From: Chiridota heheva
Taxonomy: Eukaryota; Echinodermata; Holothuroidea; Apodida; Chiridotidae
DNA length: 64,000 nucleotides
Assembly (NCBI GenBank): GCA_020152595.1
Contig: JAIGNY010003040.1
Coordinates: 374,294-438,293 of the forward strand
Reading direction: 5' to 3'
The notes under the pieces are model-generated. The model saw only the letters and a list, made by a program, of their open reading frames with translations, was not told the origin of the DNA and did not search any database. Each line of letters starts with the position of its first letter. Within the stretch, counting starts at the first letter, position 1. Positions 38,801 to 47,481 of the stretch are shown here, piece after piece. A program made the position numbers and the translations under genes.

Positions 38801-41800
38801 TATTGTGGATTTGGTTACTGCAGGGCCAAGTCATGCGTGTAATGTGGAGATGAGGATTCATTTGGACTTTTAAAAGGATGTTTTTATCAGTGAGTTGTAA
38901 ACACTCTGATGAGTTTGGTTTCATTAAAATGAAAATTTATAGCCAGTGTTATTCATCATGTTTTATACTGAGTCAAAGTCATTATGATGTCATCACGTTA
39001 CTTCCTGTACTAATCTTTATGCATTTCTTTAAAAAATTATTAGTCAGTTTAGTAATTCAAACATAAGTTACAAACACAGATTGGAAAACATTGTAAATTT
39101 GATTCTACACTATTCTTAATAATGTTTAAGAAATAAATGTTCCCAATCATTTACTAAGAAAATACAAAATTAATTTTCAAAGAAATACATAAATGATAGT
39201 ACAGAAGTGCTGGGATGACATCACAATGATGACTAATAGACTCAAGACCAACAATCTCTTTAATGCAGACAAGAATTTTTTTTTAAATACAATAACTTCT
39301 TGTAGGGATAAGATATTAACTTGTTTGGTCACCAATCTGTGTCTTTTATTGCCCCTGTATCATATATATTAAAATGAAATTCCATGGGATATTCCTTTAA
39401 TATTATTTTGACAATATCTAATCAAAATTATCAGAATGATTTTTTTTTTTTAACAATGTGAAAGATGAAGCGGCCGCCACTCTAAAGTGGTATCTTCTTG
39501 CTGCAACATCTTGAGTCTTATTCGTACAAAACTGCTGGTGATGAATCTAGTTCCTTAATTTCATATTTTATTTTTTCATCCATGCAGGGACCATATATGC
39601 AATCCACTAGATTTACACACATTTATTTCATCACAATTTTCCCATCCACAAAACCTTCATTCCATAAATGAATTCTCATACTCATAACTGGATAAATGGA
39701 CTTATAGATTTGAACCAGGAAGTTGAACATCATATGAATTGATGATCACAATATAATTGGATCATATGAAACTGCCATCAGAATGTAACTGATACTAGTA
39801 ATTCTCTCTAATTTGTTTGTGTAATTCTTTCAATTTCTTTCCTCATCTTCATTCATTGAAAATAATGTGATTAATCATGTGGTTGAAAAGAGTATGTTGA
39901 TGTTCAGAGTGTCAGCTTACAACAAATATCAAAAAACATGTCCTCACCAGACTGCTGAAGAAGTTTTTATATTAATGGGTTGTATTTGTTGAATTTATTT
40001 ATATGTGGTTGTCTGCTTAAATGTGGTTTGCAATGGTGTTAATGAATCTAGTGTTGTGAATTTAGGGTTGTATTATTTAATATTACTGACCTTTCCAATC
40101 TGTACAGCGTTGAACACTGTATATATAAAGCCACTTTGATGTCTATTATAATTTATATAATTACCCTGTAAAGGATTAGTTCATTGGTCAAGTAAGTTTA
40201 TCTTGTATGAAAGAGAATTTCGAAAGAAACAAACTGGTGAACAAAGAATTCAAATTTCAAAAATCTTATTCCAATAAAGAGATATTCAAGTTTAAACCTC
40301 TGTCTTATCTGTGTAGTAATAGCTGGTGTATTAAGTCTATTAGTTTGTGTCTTCATCCTCACATTCATAACAATTGTTAATGTATTTTAAAGAAAATTTA
40401 TTAACATTTTTACCATTTGAATTATTTTTCTGAAATCATAATTACCCTTACTGTAATCTATTTTACTACTTTCTTCACATATCCAATAAATTTTAGGCCA
40501 TTAAATCTCAGGACAAAATATGATATATTATAGAATACATGAAGGCTTTGAGGGATCTGAGGCTGTGACATCACATCTAGTCTGATTTCAGTCATATTTC
40601 TACAGCAAGTGATATAAAACTTCTTCACAATTTTGTTCCTTTTGAAGGGCTCTTTCATATAAGATGGACTTGCTTGACCCCTGAACTTACCCTTTAAAGC
40701 TAGGTTATTATTCAAATGTTCTTTACCACCCCATGACATTGATAATTATGATTTTGCTGAAAAGAACTTACAAACACGGTATCTCAAGAACGGTATTTAC
40801 CATTCTTGAGATATTGTGTTTACAATCTTCATGTCATATTTGGTACACAGATAGCCCATGGTCTGTAGATGTGCCCTATTATTTTTGGTGGTGATGTCAT
40901 GCATATTAATGAGTAGGTGGGGCCTAATATAAAATTCTTGAAATATTCATATTTTGACAATCACATGTCTGTTTTGTTTCATATATGTTATAATAATGAT
41001 GTTATTAAGTGTGTATGTGTTCATTGTATAAAAACATTGACTTTCATTAATATGCTTAGTGAGTGGGGCTTAATATGTTTTGGTAAACAAAAAGCTTGTA
41101 AAACACAATATATTAAAAGGTATGAACTGAATTCACATCATGTTTGGTACACAGATATAGCTAATGGTCTGCAGATGTGCCCTAATGTTTTTGGTGGTGA
41201 TTTTATGCATAATAATAATGGGCGGGGTTTAAGTGAAAATTTTGAAAAAGTGATGAACAGGAGTATGTCCATTTTGTGTCATATTTGGCATGATAATATT
41301 GTTGTTTATTGTGTACATGCGGTTGTTATCAACAGATATCATTAATATGTATGGTAGGTGTGGCTTGATGTGATACTGAACTGTATCTCATGAATAGTAT
41401 ATTAGATTTATGCCATATGTCGTACACTGATGGGTCATTGTCTGTACATATGTTCTGATGATGTGGTATTGATGTCATGGATATTAATGAGTAGGCCAGG
41501 CTTATTGACAAACTCTTGAAATACAGTAGGATAACTGAGCAACCATTTTTGCATCATACTTGCTGTGATAATGTAGTTAATTATTGTGCACATGCTAATG
41601 TTGTCAACAGGTTCTATTTTATTAATTGATTTTATTGGTTCAATGTGGCTTATGAATAGATATCATGGAACAAATATTTCATGACATGCAATGACATGAC
41701 AGTTAATACAAAACCTACAAATCAATCAGCATATGAAAAAAACATCAGAACCACAAATGGTTTTGGTTCTGGTTCTCTCAGAATTCTTGAGCAATCTTAA

Positions 41801-44800
41801 CTTCAACGTTTTTAAGCCGTGCTGCAATGATATCTTCTAACTGGACCTGTGTCTATCACTGGGCCTCCCACCTATCAATGTCCAATTCAATACTGCTCAA
41901 GTCACCCTTGAACCTCAACCACATACATTATCAGGGTCCCTGACATTGGGGGATCATGCCCCCCCCCCCCCTCCTTATAATTTTCATATTAGGCTTTTAC
42001 CTCTTTGCCCCATAGGCAATTGCCAACATTAGTTCTGCCCCCAATCTCAAACCTGTCAGGGGCAGGGGTGTAGGAAGCTTTCAAAAAGTGGGGGCACAAC
42101 CTCTTAGGGAGCACTTTTCAAGTCATTTGTCCCCCATCCCACTCTGTAGATAGAATAAGTGAGTCCAAAGCAACAAAGTAAAGTAAAAGGGGCACTTAAT
42201 TTTTTTTAGAAAGGAGCACTTTTTCAATAAGGATGCATTCATCCCGTACATGGGACTGACAAAAGTCACCAATTTTCTACTATTGGGTCAGTGATTTGAC
42301 CTTTGTATCAAAATTGGTCGAGCGGGCGGTAGTTGACCAGATTGTTTCTCACTGCTCACAACATGCTCCCCTTCCAGATAGTCAGTCTGCTTACAGAAAA
42401 ATCTACTCCACATAGACAGCCTTGGTGAAAATTCACAGCGATATTATGTTAAATATGGACAAACAACGATGCTTACTCTTGTTATTTTTGGATCTGAGTG
42501 CGGCATTTGATACCGTAAACCACAGCACTCTCCTTAACACACAGCACTCTCCTCAACACACTTCACTCTCAGTTTGGAATTGCTGGTGACATCCAACAAT
42601 GGCTCATATCTTATGAATCGTCTAGAAAGCAACATGTTTTTGCTAAAGGTGCTAAATCCAAAAACTTTCCGTTAGACTGTGGCGTACCTCAAGGCAGCTG
42701 CTTGGGTCCCATATTATTCTGTGTTATGTTTCTCAACTCTTCAGTATTGTGTCAAAGCATATCCCACAAGCCCATAGCTATGCTGATGATACTCAGCTTT
42801 ACTGCTCATTCACTGCTGGTTCTTTTTTAGAGAAAGAGGCAGTCGGGGCAATGCAATCTCTTATATCTGAAATAAGGTCTTGAATGGTCAAGAATAATTT
42901 CAAGATCAATGAATCGAATACTGAATTTCTTCTAATTGGCACTCGTCAGCAATTAGCTTAAAGCTGGAGTCCAATCCATCAAAGTTGGTGATGCTGAAAT
43001 AAAACTATCTGTTAGTATAAAACATTTGGGTGTTTATTTGGACAATCACATGTCTATGAATATTCATATTGGGAAAGTTTGTTCCAAAGCTTATCACGGT
43101 CTTTATAACATTCGTCAGATTGCCAAATATGTTAATGTACATTCCATGAAAACCCTTATTAATGCTTTTGTTAAGTCACATTGGTTATTGTAATTCACTT
43201 CTTGTTGGACTACCTGATTATCAACTTTACAGAATTCAAAGAATACTTAATGGTGCTGCTCGGTCGATTTTCAGACTACCAATATTTTCTCACATTAATG
43301 CTGTTTTGAAGTTCCTTTACTGGTTAACAGTCAAACAAAGAAATGATTATAAAATTATTTTTCAAGTTTTTTAAGTGCATGAAAGGCCTTGCTCCAAAAT
43401 ATTAATGTGAAGTGGTAGTTAAAAAACCATCCTGCTATGACTTTTGTTTCAAGTCCTTATTTGTTCCCCGTATTAAGCATAAAACTCTTGGCGAAAGGGC
43501 CTTTGCTTTTAAAGGTCCTTGGTTGTGGAATTTACTCCCAACTGAACTCAAATGTATTGATAATGTATCCCTGACCTCCAAAACTAAGCTTAAAACTTTT
43601 TTGTTTAAAAAGACATTAATCTAATGTGCAGCTTGATCCATTGTATTTTTATTTATGTTGTCATTTCTGTATACTTATTTTTGTTTTCGTATCTAATTTC
43701 CTTGTATGTAAAGCGCTTTTGAATGTTTGTACAAAATTAGCGCTATATAAATTTATGTATTATTATTATTATAATTGAGGGCACTTTTCATTTTTACAAG
43801 TAGCATTTTTGTCATTTTTCGGAAAAGGGGGAAACCTACACCTATGGTCAGGGGCCCTGATCATTGCATCAGTTTTATTGACATTAGAAGTGAAAAAACA
43901 AAAAGTAAAATAAGATATTGCAGTATTTTTAAATACCTCTCACCCTTTTGATTCATTAACAGAAAAAAGTAGATCCGTACAAAGGGAGACTGATTGTGTG
44001 TGGGCACGGAGGAATGATATCAGTGGATGGTGTGTTTTGTCTTCTTAGTGATGACTTTGGGAAGACGTGGCATTGGGGAGCATCGTTATACCCACTTCCA
44101 CGAAATGGGGCAAAGGTCACAGGGGACTTCATGCCAGATGAATGTCAGGTAAGAGGAATGTTTTTGATATTTCTGTAGAGCTTTGGTAAAACAAGACTTT
44201 CATATAACATCCCCATGTTACATGAGGACCTTTTAACATGAAGATTAGTTTTCTATAGACCTTTTTAAACCAAGTTTAGCGGAACATGATTACTCTAAAA
44301 CTTTGACCAATCAACTACTGGGGGAATTTTCCTTTTGTTGCCCAAACCAATCAGCTGCAGTCGCTGAAGGAAAAATTATAAAAGCGCATGCTTATCACCT
44401 ATAACACACACATGATGAGCATTTGAAAGCATTTGTTCATACCCTTGGTCCCATACCATACGTCAATTGTGCAGAGAGCCAAAATCCCTCAGTATTTGAT
44501 CGGTCGAAAAGATTCCCCCAGTATACGATTGGTCCATTATGGCCATGCAACATTACTGAGATTAGTTTTCTGGAAATTGCCAATTTAGATTTGAAAAGGT
44601 CTATAAAGTGGTTTAAAAATGATGATAATGGAAGCTAACAGCTTTCTATCTTGAATTATTGAGGTACTTTGAGATTTACATAAAGAGGGACAAGAATGAG
44701 AAGATTTGAAATGCTGTCTTTGCAAGGCAAGAATCCCTTAGAAATGGTCAAGGTGGTGTTGTGTGGAAAACATAGCTTTTCATGATGGAGCAAGGTATCC

Positions 44801-47305
44801 TATGCCATTAAGTATAGGGTATTAGGAGCCTTAATTGTGAGGGCCTTTTTATATATGGAGATGAACATCCTGCAACAGGATTATAAGGACGATATAAGAT
44901 GGAGATAGGGAGAGGGAGATAATTATACCTATCGAGGTCTGGTCAAGAATAGAGGGATTTCATCACATGACTCTAACTCAACTGGACTCCATTTTGCAGG
45001 GCAGCATGCAGTTGCGTTTCACGTGTTTTTACACAGCTCAGTCACATCACTCATGCAACAAAGATACTACATGCTAACCTACCAGTACCAGTTCAGCAAA
45101 TTTTACTAAGTGCAATTTTTTGTTCACTTCCGATTTTACTTCATATTTTCCTTAAAGTTGTATATTTTCACCGGGTATATGAAGAGTAACTTAACATTCA
45201 TGCCAGCTGATTGTTCGTTACACTCAGAAAAAGCCCACATACCTGATATAAAGTGCTTGTTGCAAATCCTAGTGTGAACCAAGTTGAAGCCGTCACATCG
45301 TACAGCAGAAACCCACTTTAAATGTCGATCAAGATCAGATGGAAATCGAAAAAATGTCTTTTTATTCCTCCGCACACATCTATTAGTGCAACCAACAGCA
45401 CAGCAAGATTCCGGCATAATTATCTTACAAAAATAATTGTATATAACAACATGCAAATGTATGTAAATCTTATTAAGTGTACAGCAAACTATAGTGGTTT
45501 TTCCCGACAAAAATGATGATGTTAACAAAGTCATGTGACCTTGTGACGTCAGCTGAAACACCCTTATTGAGCATTCAAAGTAAATCCTAAAATACTTCAG
45601 TGTTTATATCTCATGTACTTTTTTTTAAATGGTTTTGTGTTAAGTTTCATCACATAACCACAACTGCTGTTGTATTCACAGGGTCCCCAGCACAGGGGAC
45701 TGGGGGTGAGCAAGGGGTGGGGGGGAGTAGGGGGACACGGCCTAATTTTAAACCTATGTCAGTAGCCCTACATTCATATCTTTACATTCTCTACAGCAAA
45801 TTCAAAACATTTCCTTTTTGTTTCTCTTTCATCCTTAGCCATTAGAATTGAAGAATGGAACAATGATTATTAACATCAGAAATCAGAATCATTATCATTG
45901 CCGTTGTCGTATTATAGCAAGGAGCGATGACGGTCTTGATACTATTCCCCCTATAAATATCACCTTTGATGCTACTCTACTAGATTCTGCAGTATCAGCG
46001 TCAACTTTCATCCACAACGATGTCATGTATTTTTCAAATCCAGCAAATTCAAATAGCAGTAAGTTTTTTTGTTTTTTTGGCCAACCGTGTACCGGCAAGC
46101 CAATTAATTACCGCCGCGAAAGTGACATTAATAGTATGATTAATTCATTGGTGAAGATCAAGCAATTTTTTTGGGATTCCCTCTTAAATACAATCTTTCG
46201 GTTGCGTAATAAAGTCAATTCCCCTGAAGCAGGTGTGTGTTGCTTGTTTGGATTTTGACTGAGTTACTCTTTTCCCCCACCATTTGCACTTTACCTCTAC
46301 CTTTTTACATCCCTAGACTGGTTACCATGCAATTTAGATAGAGCTGATCAGCAACCATGCATATCAAAATGTATCCTTGCTTCAGGCATGTGAGACTTCA
46401 GCTGTTTAGCTGATATCAGCTATTTTCCAAGCTAATTTCTCCTATTTTCTGCATAAATGACAATACTTAGCTATTTTAAAGAGAAAATTGATCAATTTCA
46501 GCATGTGAGACTTCAGCTGTTTAGCTGATTTCAGCTATTTTCCAAGCTAATTTCTCCTATTTTCTGCATAATTGACAATACTTAGCTATTTTGAAGAGAA
46601 AATTGATCAATTTCAGCATGTGAGACTTTAGCTATTTAGCTGATTGCAGCTATTTTCCAAGCTAATTTTTCCTATTTTTTGCATGACTGACAATACTTAG
46701 CTATTTTGATGAGAAAATTGATCAATTTCAGCATGTGAGACTTCAGCTATTTAGCTGATTGCAGCTATTTTCCAAACTAATTTCTTCTATTTTCTGCATA
46801 ACTGACAATACTTAGCTATTTTAATGAGAAAATTGATCAATTTCAGCTACTTTTATAAATCATCACTCACATGTCTGTATAATATATGTAATCATAGGTT
46901 GGATTTGGGGGAAGCAAGAGAGGCATTTGCCCTCACTTTGTCCAAATGTATATTTTTGTGTGGTGATTTTTTGCATCTTAGTGTGATTTCCCCTCCTACG
47001 TTTGGTAGTCAAATCCTGCTCATGTGTTTTATGCTTGATATATCACAAATTTATGCAAAAACTTTCACTTTTTATTTTCAGGAATTAACATGACGTTAAG
47101 ATGGAGCTATGACGAGGGAAACAGTTGGAGCGGATCACTCCCTATTTGGAACCAAGCGTCAGGGTACAGCGTCATGACTGCCATGCCAAGTAGTATCCCA
47201 AACATTAAACAACAAAAATACCTCTATTTGGTCTACGAGAAGGGAAAATTATCTTCGACAGAATCCGTTTCATTCGTCAAAATAAGTTTAGACGGGAAGT
47301 TGTGA
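23753..47305 (+). CDS. NEU1: Lysosomal sialidase (neuraminidase-1) gene, six exons
   Basis: Joining 23753-23809, 25891-26077, 28074-28336, 43963-44148, 45839-46058 and 47082-47305 gives 1137 bp, 378 residues plus stop. Every intron is GT-AG and all phases agree. The product is an exo-alpha-sialidase that removes terminal sialic acid from glycoconjugates; family members act in the lysosome with cathepsin A. Visible are a hydrophobic signal peptide (1-19), an RIP-like motif (Y41-R42-C43-P44), four Asp boxes (S78-W85, S138-F145, S198-W205, S313-W320), the putative arginine triad R42, R255 and R311, an acidic D67, the catalytic tyrosine candidate Y333 in GYS, and E365 in the TES motif. N-glycosylation sequons occur at N150, N237, N271 and N307. 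Human NEU1 is about 415 residues and, as I recall, also has six exons. The difference is mainly a shorter N-terminus. The human C-terminal YGTL sorting motif is DGKL here. Function is well supported; expression and sorting are inferred. Confidence 0.95.
23928..24842. mobile_element. Possible foldback element with GGGGAGAATT palindromes in NEU1 intron 1
   Basis: TATATCTTCCAATTCTCCCC (23928-23947) is mirrored by GGGGAGAATTGGAAGATATT (24824-24843). Inside, palindromes such as GGGGAGAATTCTAATTCTCC recur about every 55 bp (24284-24440 and near 24800). A block of about 130 bp containing GTTATAT-AACGGAAT-AACTGCAATG is tandemly duplicated (24433 and 24567). No coding sequence. Confidence 0.55.
25330..25625 (+). 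repeat. Two diverged tandem units in NEU1 intron 1
   Basis: TTTGTTCATGATCAAATCTAACTAG is followed about 125 bp later by TTTGTTCATGAGCAAATGTAAGTAACTAG, with matching GATTTCA and GTCCTxAAAAAA blocks after each. Two units, heavily diverged. Confidence 0.5.
25891..26077 (+). CDS. NEU1: NEU1 exon 2, RIP-like motif and first Asp box
   Basis: The exon follows an ATATAG acceptor and encodes residues 20-81 plus the first base of G82. It contains EEQLLW, which resembles the start of mature human NEU1, then MYRCPLITFTPNG, TEGRK and the first Asp box SEDGGYNW. The RIP motif isoleucine is cysteine here. The donor is GTGCAT, weaker than the other donors, but the reading frame and protein match require it. 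Confidence 0.93.
26303..27540 (+). mobile_element. I-like LINE copy 1 (RT thumb and RNase H), truncated
   Basis: Lying in NEU1 intron 2, this copy matches 53480-54690 almost block by block. It retains LDYGNIVYCVAHNSYLN, IQNEALRLCLGAYR, the RNase H fragments ILTIYTDGSKEGN and AKAILLALNFIEYSPL, and FFWIPSHVGILGNGRADAA. Frameshifts separate the blocks. The 5' end is truncated and the 3' end stops near the zinc-knuckle region, before the AAAC tail. RNase H after the RT suggests the I superfamily. Confidence 0.85.
27930..27952 (+). promoter_or_regulatory. G-quadruplex motif upstream of NEU1 exon 3
   Basis: GGGG-AAT-GGGG-A-GGGGG-A-GGGGG on the sense strand: four runs of at least four G with loops of 1-3, a very strong intramolecular quadruplex motif. 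It sits about 120 bp before the exon 3 acceptor. Confidence 0.7.
28074..28336 (+). CDS. NEU1: NEU1 exon 3, second Asp box
   Basis: The acceptor is a pyrimidine tract ending CCTACAG and the donor is GTAATT. It encodes residues 82-169, including the second Asp box SVDDGITF and the segment DFAPGPGYGIQ, which matches the FAPGPGSGIQ region of vertebrate NEU1. C122 and C128 line up with cysteines of the human LCAHKAGC segment. A strong G-quadruplex motif lies about 120 bp upstream. Confidence 0.95.
29257..30143 (+). repeat. 45-bp minisatellite, about 20 units
   Basis: Units from GCAGAAGTGCTCGCTACGTT through ACTGGTAATTATGATCT to TTCAA, with a two-state variable tail (CTACTTCAAG or CTGGTTCAAC). Some neighbouring units alternate between the two forms, suggesting higher-order units. 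Lies in NEU1 intron 3. Confidence 0.95.
30144..31533. other. NEU1 intron 3, no gene seen
   Basis: AT-rich DNA with a GAAGAAGAAGAA tract at 30290-30303. A 97-codon frame at 31181 shows no family features. Confidence 0.4.
31541..32099 (+). mobile_element. I-like LINE copy 2, 5'-truncated 3' end with target-site duplication
   Basis: This is the 3' end of the same LINE: KLHVIQPTIPIKSTINNLSRID, the cysteine-histidine knuckle CNNCHCILTIHHVLLACPLY, and an AAAC-repeat tail. ACTGCAG flanks it on both sides (31534-31540 and 32100-32106), a 7-bp target-site duplication expected of 5'-truncated retrotransposition. It lies in NEU1 intron 3. Confidence 0.85.
32107..33559. other. NEU1 intron 3, short repeats only
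   Basis: Two 41-bp units with GTCAACAGATGTTGTACT lie at 32213-32300. A solo family 1 MITE end (CCTCTTTCATATAAGATGGA) is at 33260-33305. No gene recognised. Confidence 0.4.
33560..34730 (-). mobile_element. Non-LTR retrotransposon C-terminal relic, antisense
   Basis: Read on the - strand, LSYPERLQSCKAKL near 34715, RGDMMKALKMISNIHDP near 34640 and FFFCKGSVDSWNNLPSEAEEA near 33650 are the successive C-terminal signatures of CR1/Jockey-like LINE proteins (YPERL, RRLRGDMI, V-NxWNxLP). The frame is broken, and roughly 900 bp between them hold unrelated tandem repeats and diverged DNA. Confidence 0.6.
33777..33868 (+). repeat. 16-bp minisatellite, about 6 units
   Basis: Units of ATCCATTTGTCTGTTT. 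It is followed by two diverged units of about 140 bp, each beginning with TCATCAAxATATCTxAAGAAC (33876 and 34032). Confidence 0.9.
34870..35232 (+). mobile_element. Probable LINE 3' end with TTGAA tail
   Basis: A CpG-bearing block (GCGCCGACGACGAG..., TACGACCCGGACGAG) with no open frame ends in AATAAAGGAATTAAATTGAATTGAATTG, the same tail type as the fragments at 10.26 and 50.73 kb. No coding signature was found. Confidence 0.4.
35755..36340. mobile_element. Foldback MITE family 1, copy A
   Basis: The left end AAAGGATTGGTTCAGTGG continues through CTTATATGAAAGAG; the right end is its inverse, CTCTTTCATCATCAGATAG through CCGGAACTAATCTTTT. Inverted homology extends over 100 bp inward. There is no coding capacity, and GTGATGTCAC lies mid-element. 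It lies in NEU1 intron 3. Confidence 0.8.
36554..37143. mobile_element. Foldback MITE family 2, copy B
   Basis: Left TTTAAAGGAATATACCCATG and right CATGGAAATATTCTTTTAA are inverted, with arms of roughly 110 bp (GTGGTGAAAAAACTATGTTAG mirrored in CAACATAGTTTTTTCATCAC). It lies in NEU1 intron 3, 200 bp from a family 1 copy. Confidence 0.85.
38042..38150. mobile_element. piggyBac-like MITE, copy 1
   Basis: TTAA (38042-38045) is followed by CCCTTACTCTA and the inverse TAGAGTAAGGG is followed by TTAA (38147-38150). TTAA target duplications with CCC-starting TIRs are diagnostic of piggyBac-type elements. The core is GC-rich, with GGCGATATTATTGCCG as a near palindrome. Confidence 0.8.
38287..38394. 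mobile_element. piggyBac-like MITE, copy 2
   Basis: TTAA (38287-38290), ACCTTACTCTA, the same core as copy 1 with few changes, TAGAGTAAGGG and TTAA (38391-38394). Direct orientation relative to copy 1; the two enclose a 136-bp GC-rich spacer. Confidence 0.8.
38450..39400. mobile_element. Foldback MITE family 2, copy C, enlarged
   Basis: Left TTAAAGGAATGTTCCTATG and right CCATGGGATATTCCTTTAA are inverted; arms include AACAGATTGGTGTAAAACC mirrored in GGTCACCAATCTGTG. At 950 bp it is about 370 bp longer than the other copies, so it probably carries an internal insertion. Confidence 0.8.
39401..40168. other. NEU1 intron 3, no gene seen
   Basis: AT-rich; contains a NotI-like GCGGCCGC at about 39471 beside the MITE end, and otherwise no recognised structure. 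Confidence 0.35.
40169..40697. mobile_element. Foldback MITE family 1, copy B
   Basis: Left AAAGGATTAGTTCATTGGTC and right GACCCCTGAACTTACCCTTT are inverted, with long inner TIRs containing CTTGTATGAAAGAG and CTCTTTCATATAAG. Same internal order as copies A and C. It lies in NEU1 intron 3. Confidence 0.8.
40790..41620 (+). repeat. Diverged tandem repeat of about 290 bp, nearly three units
   Basis: TCATATTTGGTACACAGATA (40832), TCATGTTTGGTACACAGATA (41138) and CCATATGTCGTACACTGATG (41413) start equivalent units. Each continues with TGGTCTGxAGATGTGCCCTA-like, TGATGTCATGxATATTAATG and GGGGCxTAAT blocks. Lies in NEU1 intron 3. Confidence 0.75.
42066..43845 (-). mobile_element. GGTGTAGG-end DNA element, copy a, split by a LINE
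   Basis: Outer parts 42066-42310 and 43775-43845 together equal the reverse complement of the uninterrupted copy at 51491-51895. Ends read GGTGTAGGAA and CTACACC. The gap is exactly filled by the CR1/L2-like LINE, so the LINE is the younger insertion. Confidence 0.75.
42318..43770 (+). mobile_element. CR1/L2-like LINE, 5'-truncated and frameshifted
   Basis: Frames show SQSAYRKIYST, LLLFLDLSAAFDTVNHSTL (RT domain with catalytic Asp), CGVPQGSCLGPILF, HIGYCNSLLVGLPDYQLYRIQRILNGAAR, and the terminal KTLGERAFAFKGPWLWNLLP followed by KLKTFLFKKTLI and stop. The 3' UTR ends GCGCTATATAAATTTATGTATT plus ATT repeats. These are hallmarks of the CR1/L2/Rex1 group. It contains a local CACAGCACTCTCC duplication near 42530. 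It is inserted inside another repeat (42066-43845). Confidence 0.85.
43963..44148 (+). CDS. NEU1: NEU1 exon 4, third Asp box
   Basis: The exon is bounded by TTAACAG and GTAAGA and encodes exactly 62 codons (residues 170-231). It holds GRLIVCGHG, DGVFCLLSDDFGKTW (third Asp box) and DFMPDECQ, all hallmarks of the NEU1 subfamily. It lies 15.6 kb downstream of exon 3, across an intron filled with transposons and tandem repeats. Confidence 0.95.
44247..44615. mobile_element. Small foldback element with CCAAT and TATA motifs, NEU1 intron 4
   Basis: TTCTATAGACCTTTTTAAA at the left is mirrored by TTTGAAAAGGTCTATAAA at the right. Between them are two CCAATCA boxes (44307 and 44347) and TATAAAA (44377), all on the + strand with promoter-like spacing. 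No gene follows directly. Confidence 0.5.
45243..45417 (-). CDS. THAP-type zinc-finger exon, antisense in NEU1 intron 4
   Basis: The - strand reads MPESCCAVGCTNR, then FFRFPSD, R-HLKW and TRICNKHFIS, with start at 45417. This is the C2CH THAP DNA-binding finger: paired cysteines near C6 and C10, C52-x2-H55, the conserved FP (F25-P26) and W35. The reading frame ends at a perfect donor, CAG then GTATGT, just after HFIS, where many THAP genes have an intron; the AVPTAP box would lie in the next exon, which I could not find. THAP domains occur in host transcription factors and in P-element-like transposases. No TIRs or transposase core were seen nearby, so either origin is possible. The intact finger and donor argue against a long-dead relic. 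Confidence 0.75.
45695..45734 (+). promoter_or_regulatory. G-quadruplex motif upstream of NEU1 exon 5
   Basis: Five sense-strand G runs (4, 5, 4, 7 and 5) with loops of 1 to 7, about 105 bp before the exon 5 acceptor. Confidence 0.7.
45839..46058 (+). CDS. NEU1: NEU1 exon 5, second active-site arginine
   Basis: The acceptor is CATCCTTAG and the donor a near-consensus GTAAGT. It encodes residues 232-304 plus the first base of R305. It contains INIRNQNHYHCRCR, where R255 aligns with the second arginine of the sialidase triad, and YFSNPAN. E234 is the likely counterpart of the human active-site glutamate in YELPDG. There is a glycosylation sequon at N271. Confidence 0.95.
46386..46845 (+). repeat. 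115-bp tandem repeat, 4 units, NEU1 intron 5
   Basis: Units start GCATGTGAGACTTCAGCT at 46386, 46501, 46616 and 46731, an exact 115-bp register. They include AGCTGATxxCAGCTATTTTC and GAGAAAATTGATCAATTTCA. Confidence 0.95.
47082..47305 (+). CDS. NEU1: NEU1 exon 6, C-terminus and stop
   Basis: After a TTTTCAG acceptor the exon completes R305 and encodes INMTLRWSYDEG, with R311 as third triad arginine and the fourth Asp box. It continues with SGYSVM (Y333), YLVYEKG, TESVSFVKIS and ends DGKL then TGA. No canonical AATAAA was found close downstream; a 49-bp minisatellite begins about 175 bp after the stop. Confidence 0.95.
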
Positions 47306-47481
47306 TGGAAACCAGATAGGGATTATGGCGGAGGATGGGGGAATTAGGATAAAGTTTAAAAGAATGTATTATAAATTAATGGTATAATTTTATATTGTAA
47401 ATTTGGAATATTGTAAATGAGATCATGAAATTATTATTTTTTGTATCCTTAATCAAAACTAAGGATTCAAGTGTTTACTGC

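Noticed and set aside
45136-45240. Extension of the THAP frame to 45136 as a longer protein
   Set aside because: The sequence after HFIS loses all THAP character exactly at a perfect GTATGT donor, so the extension is most likely intron.
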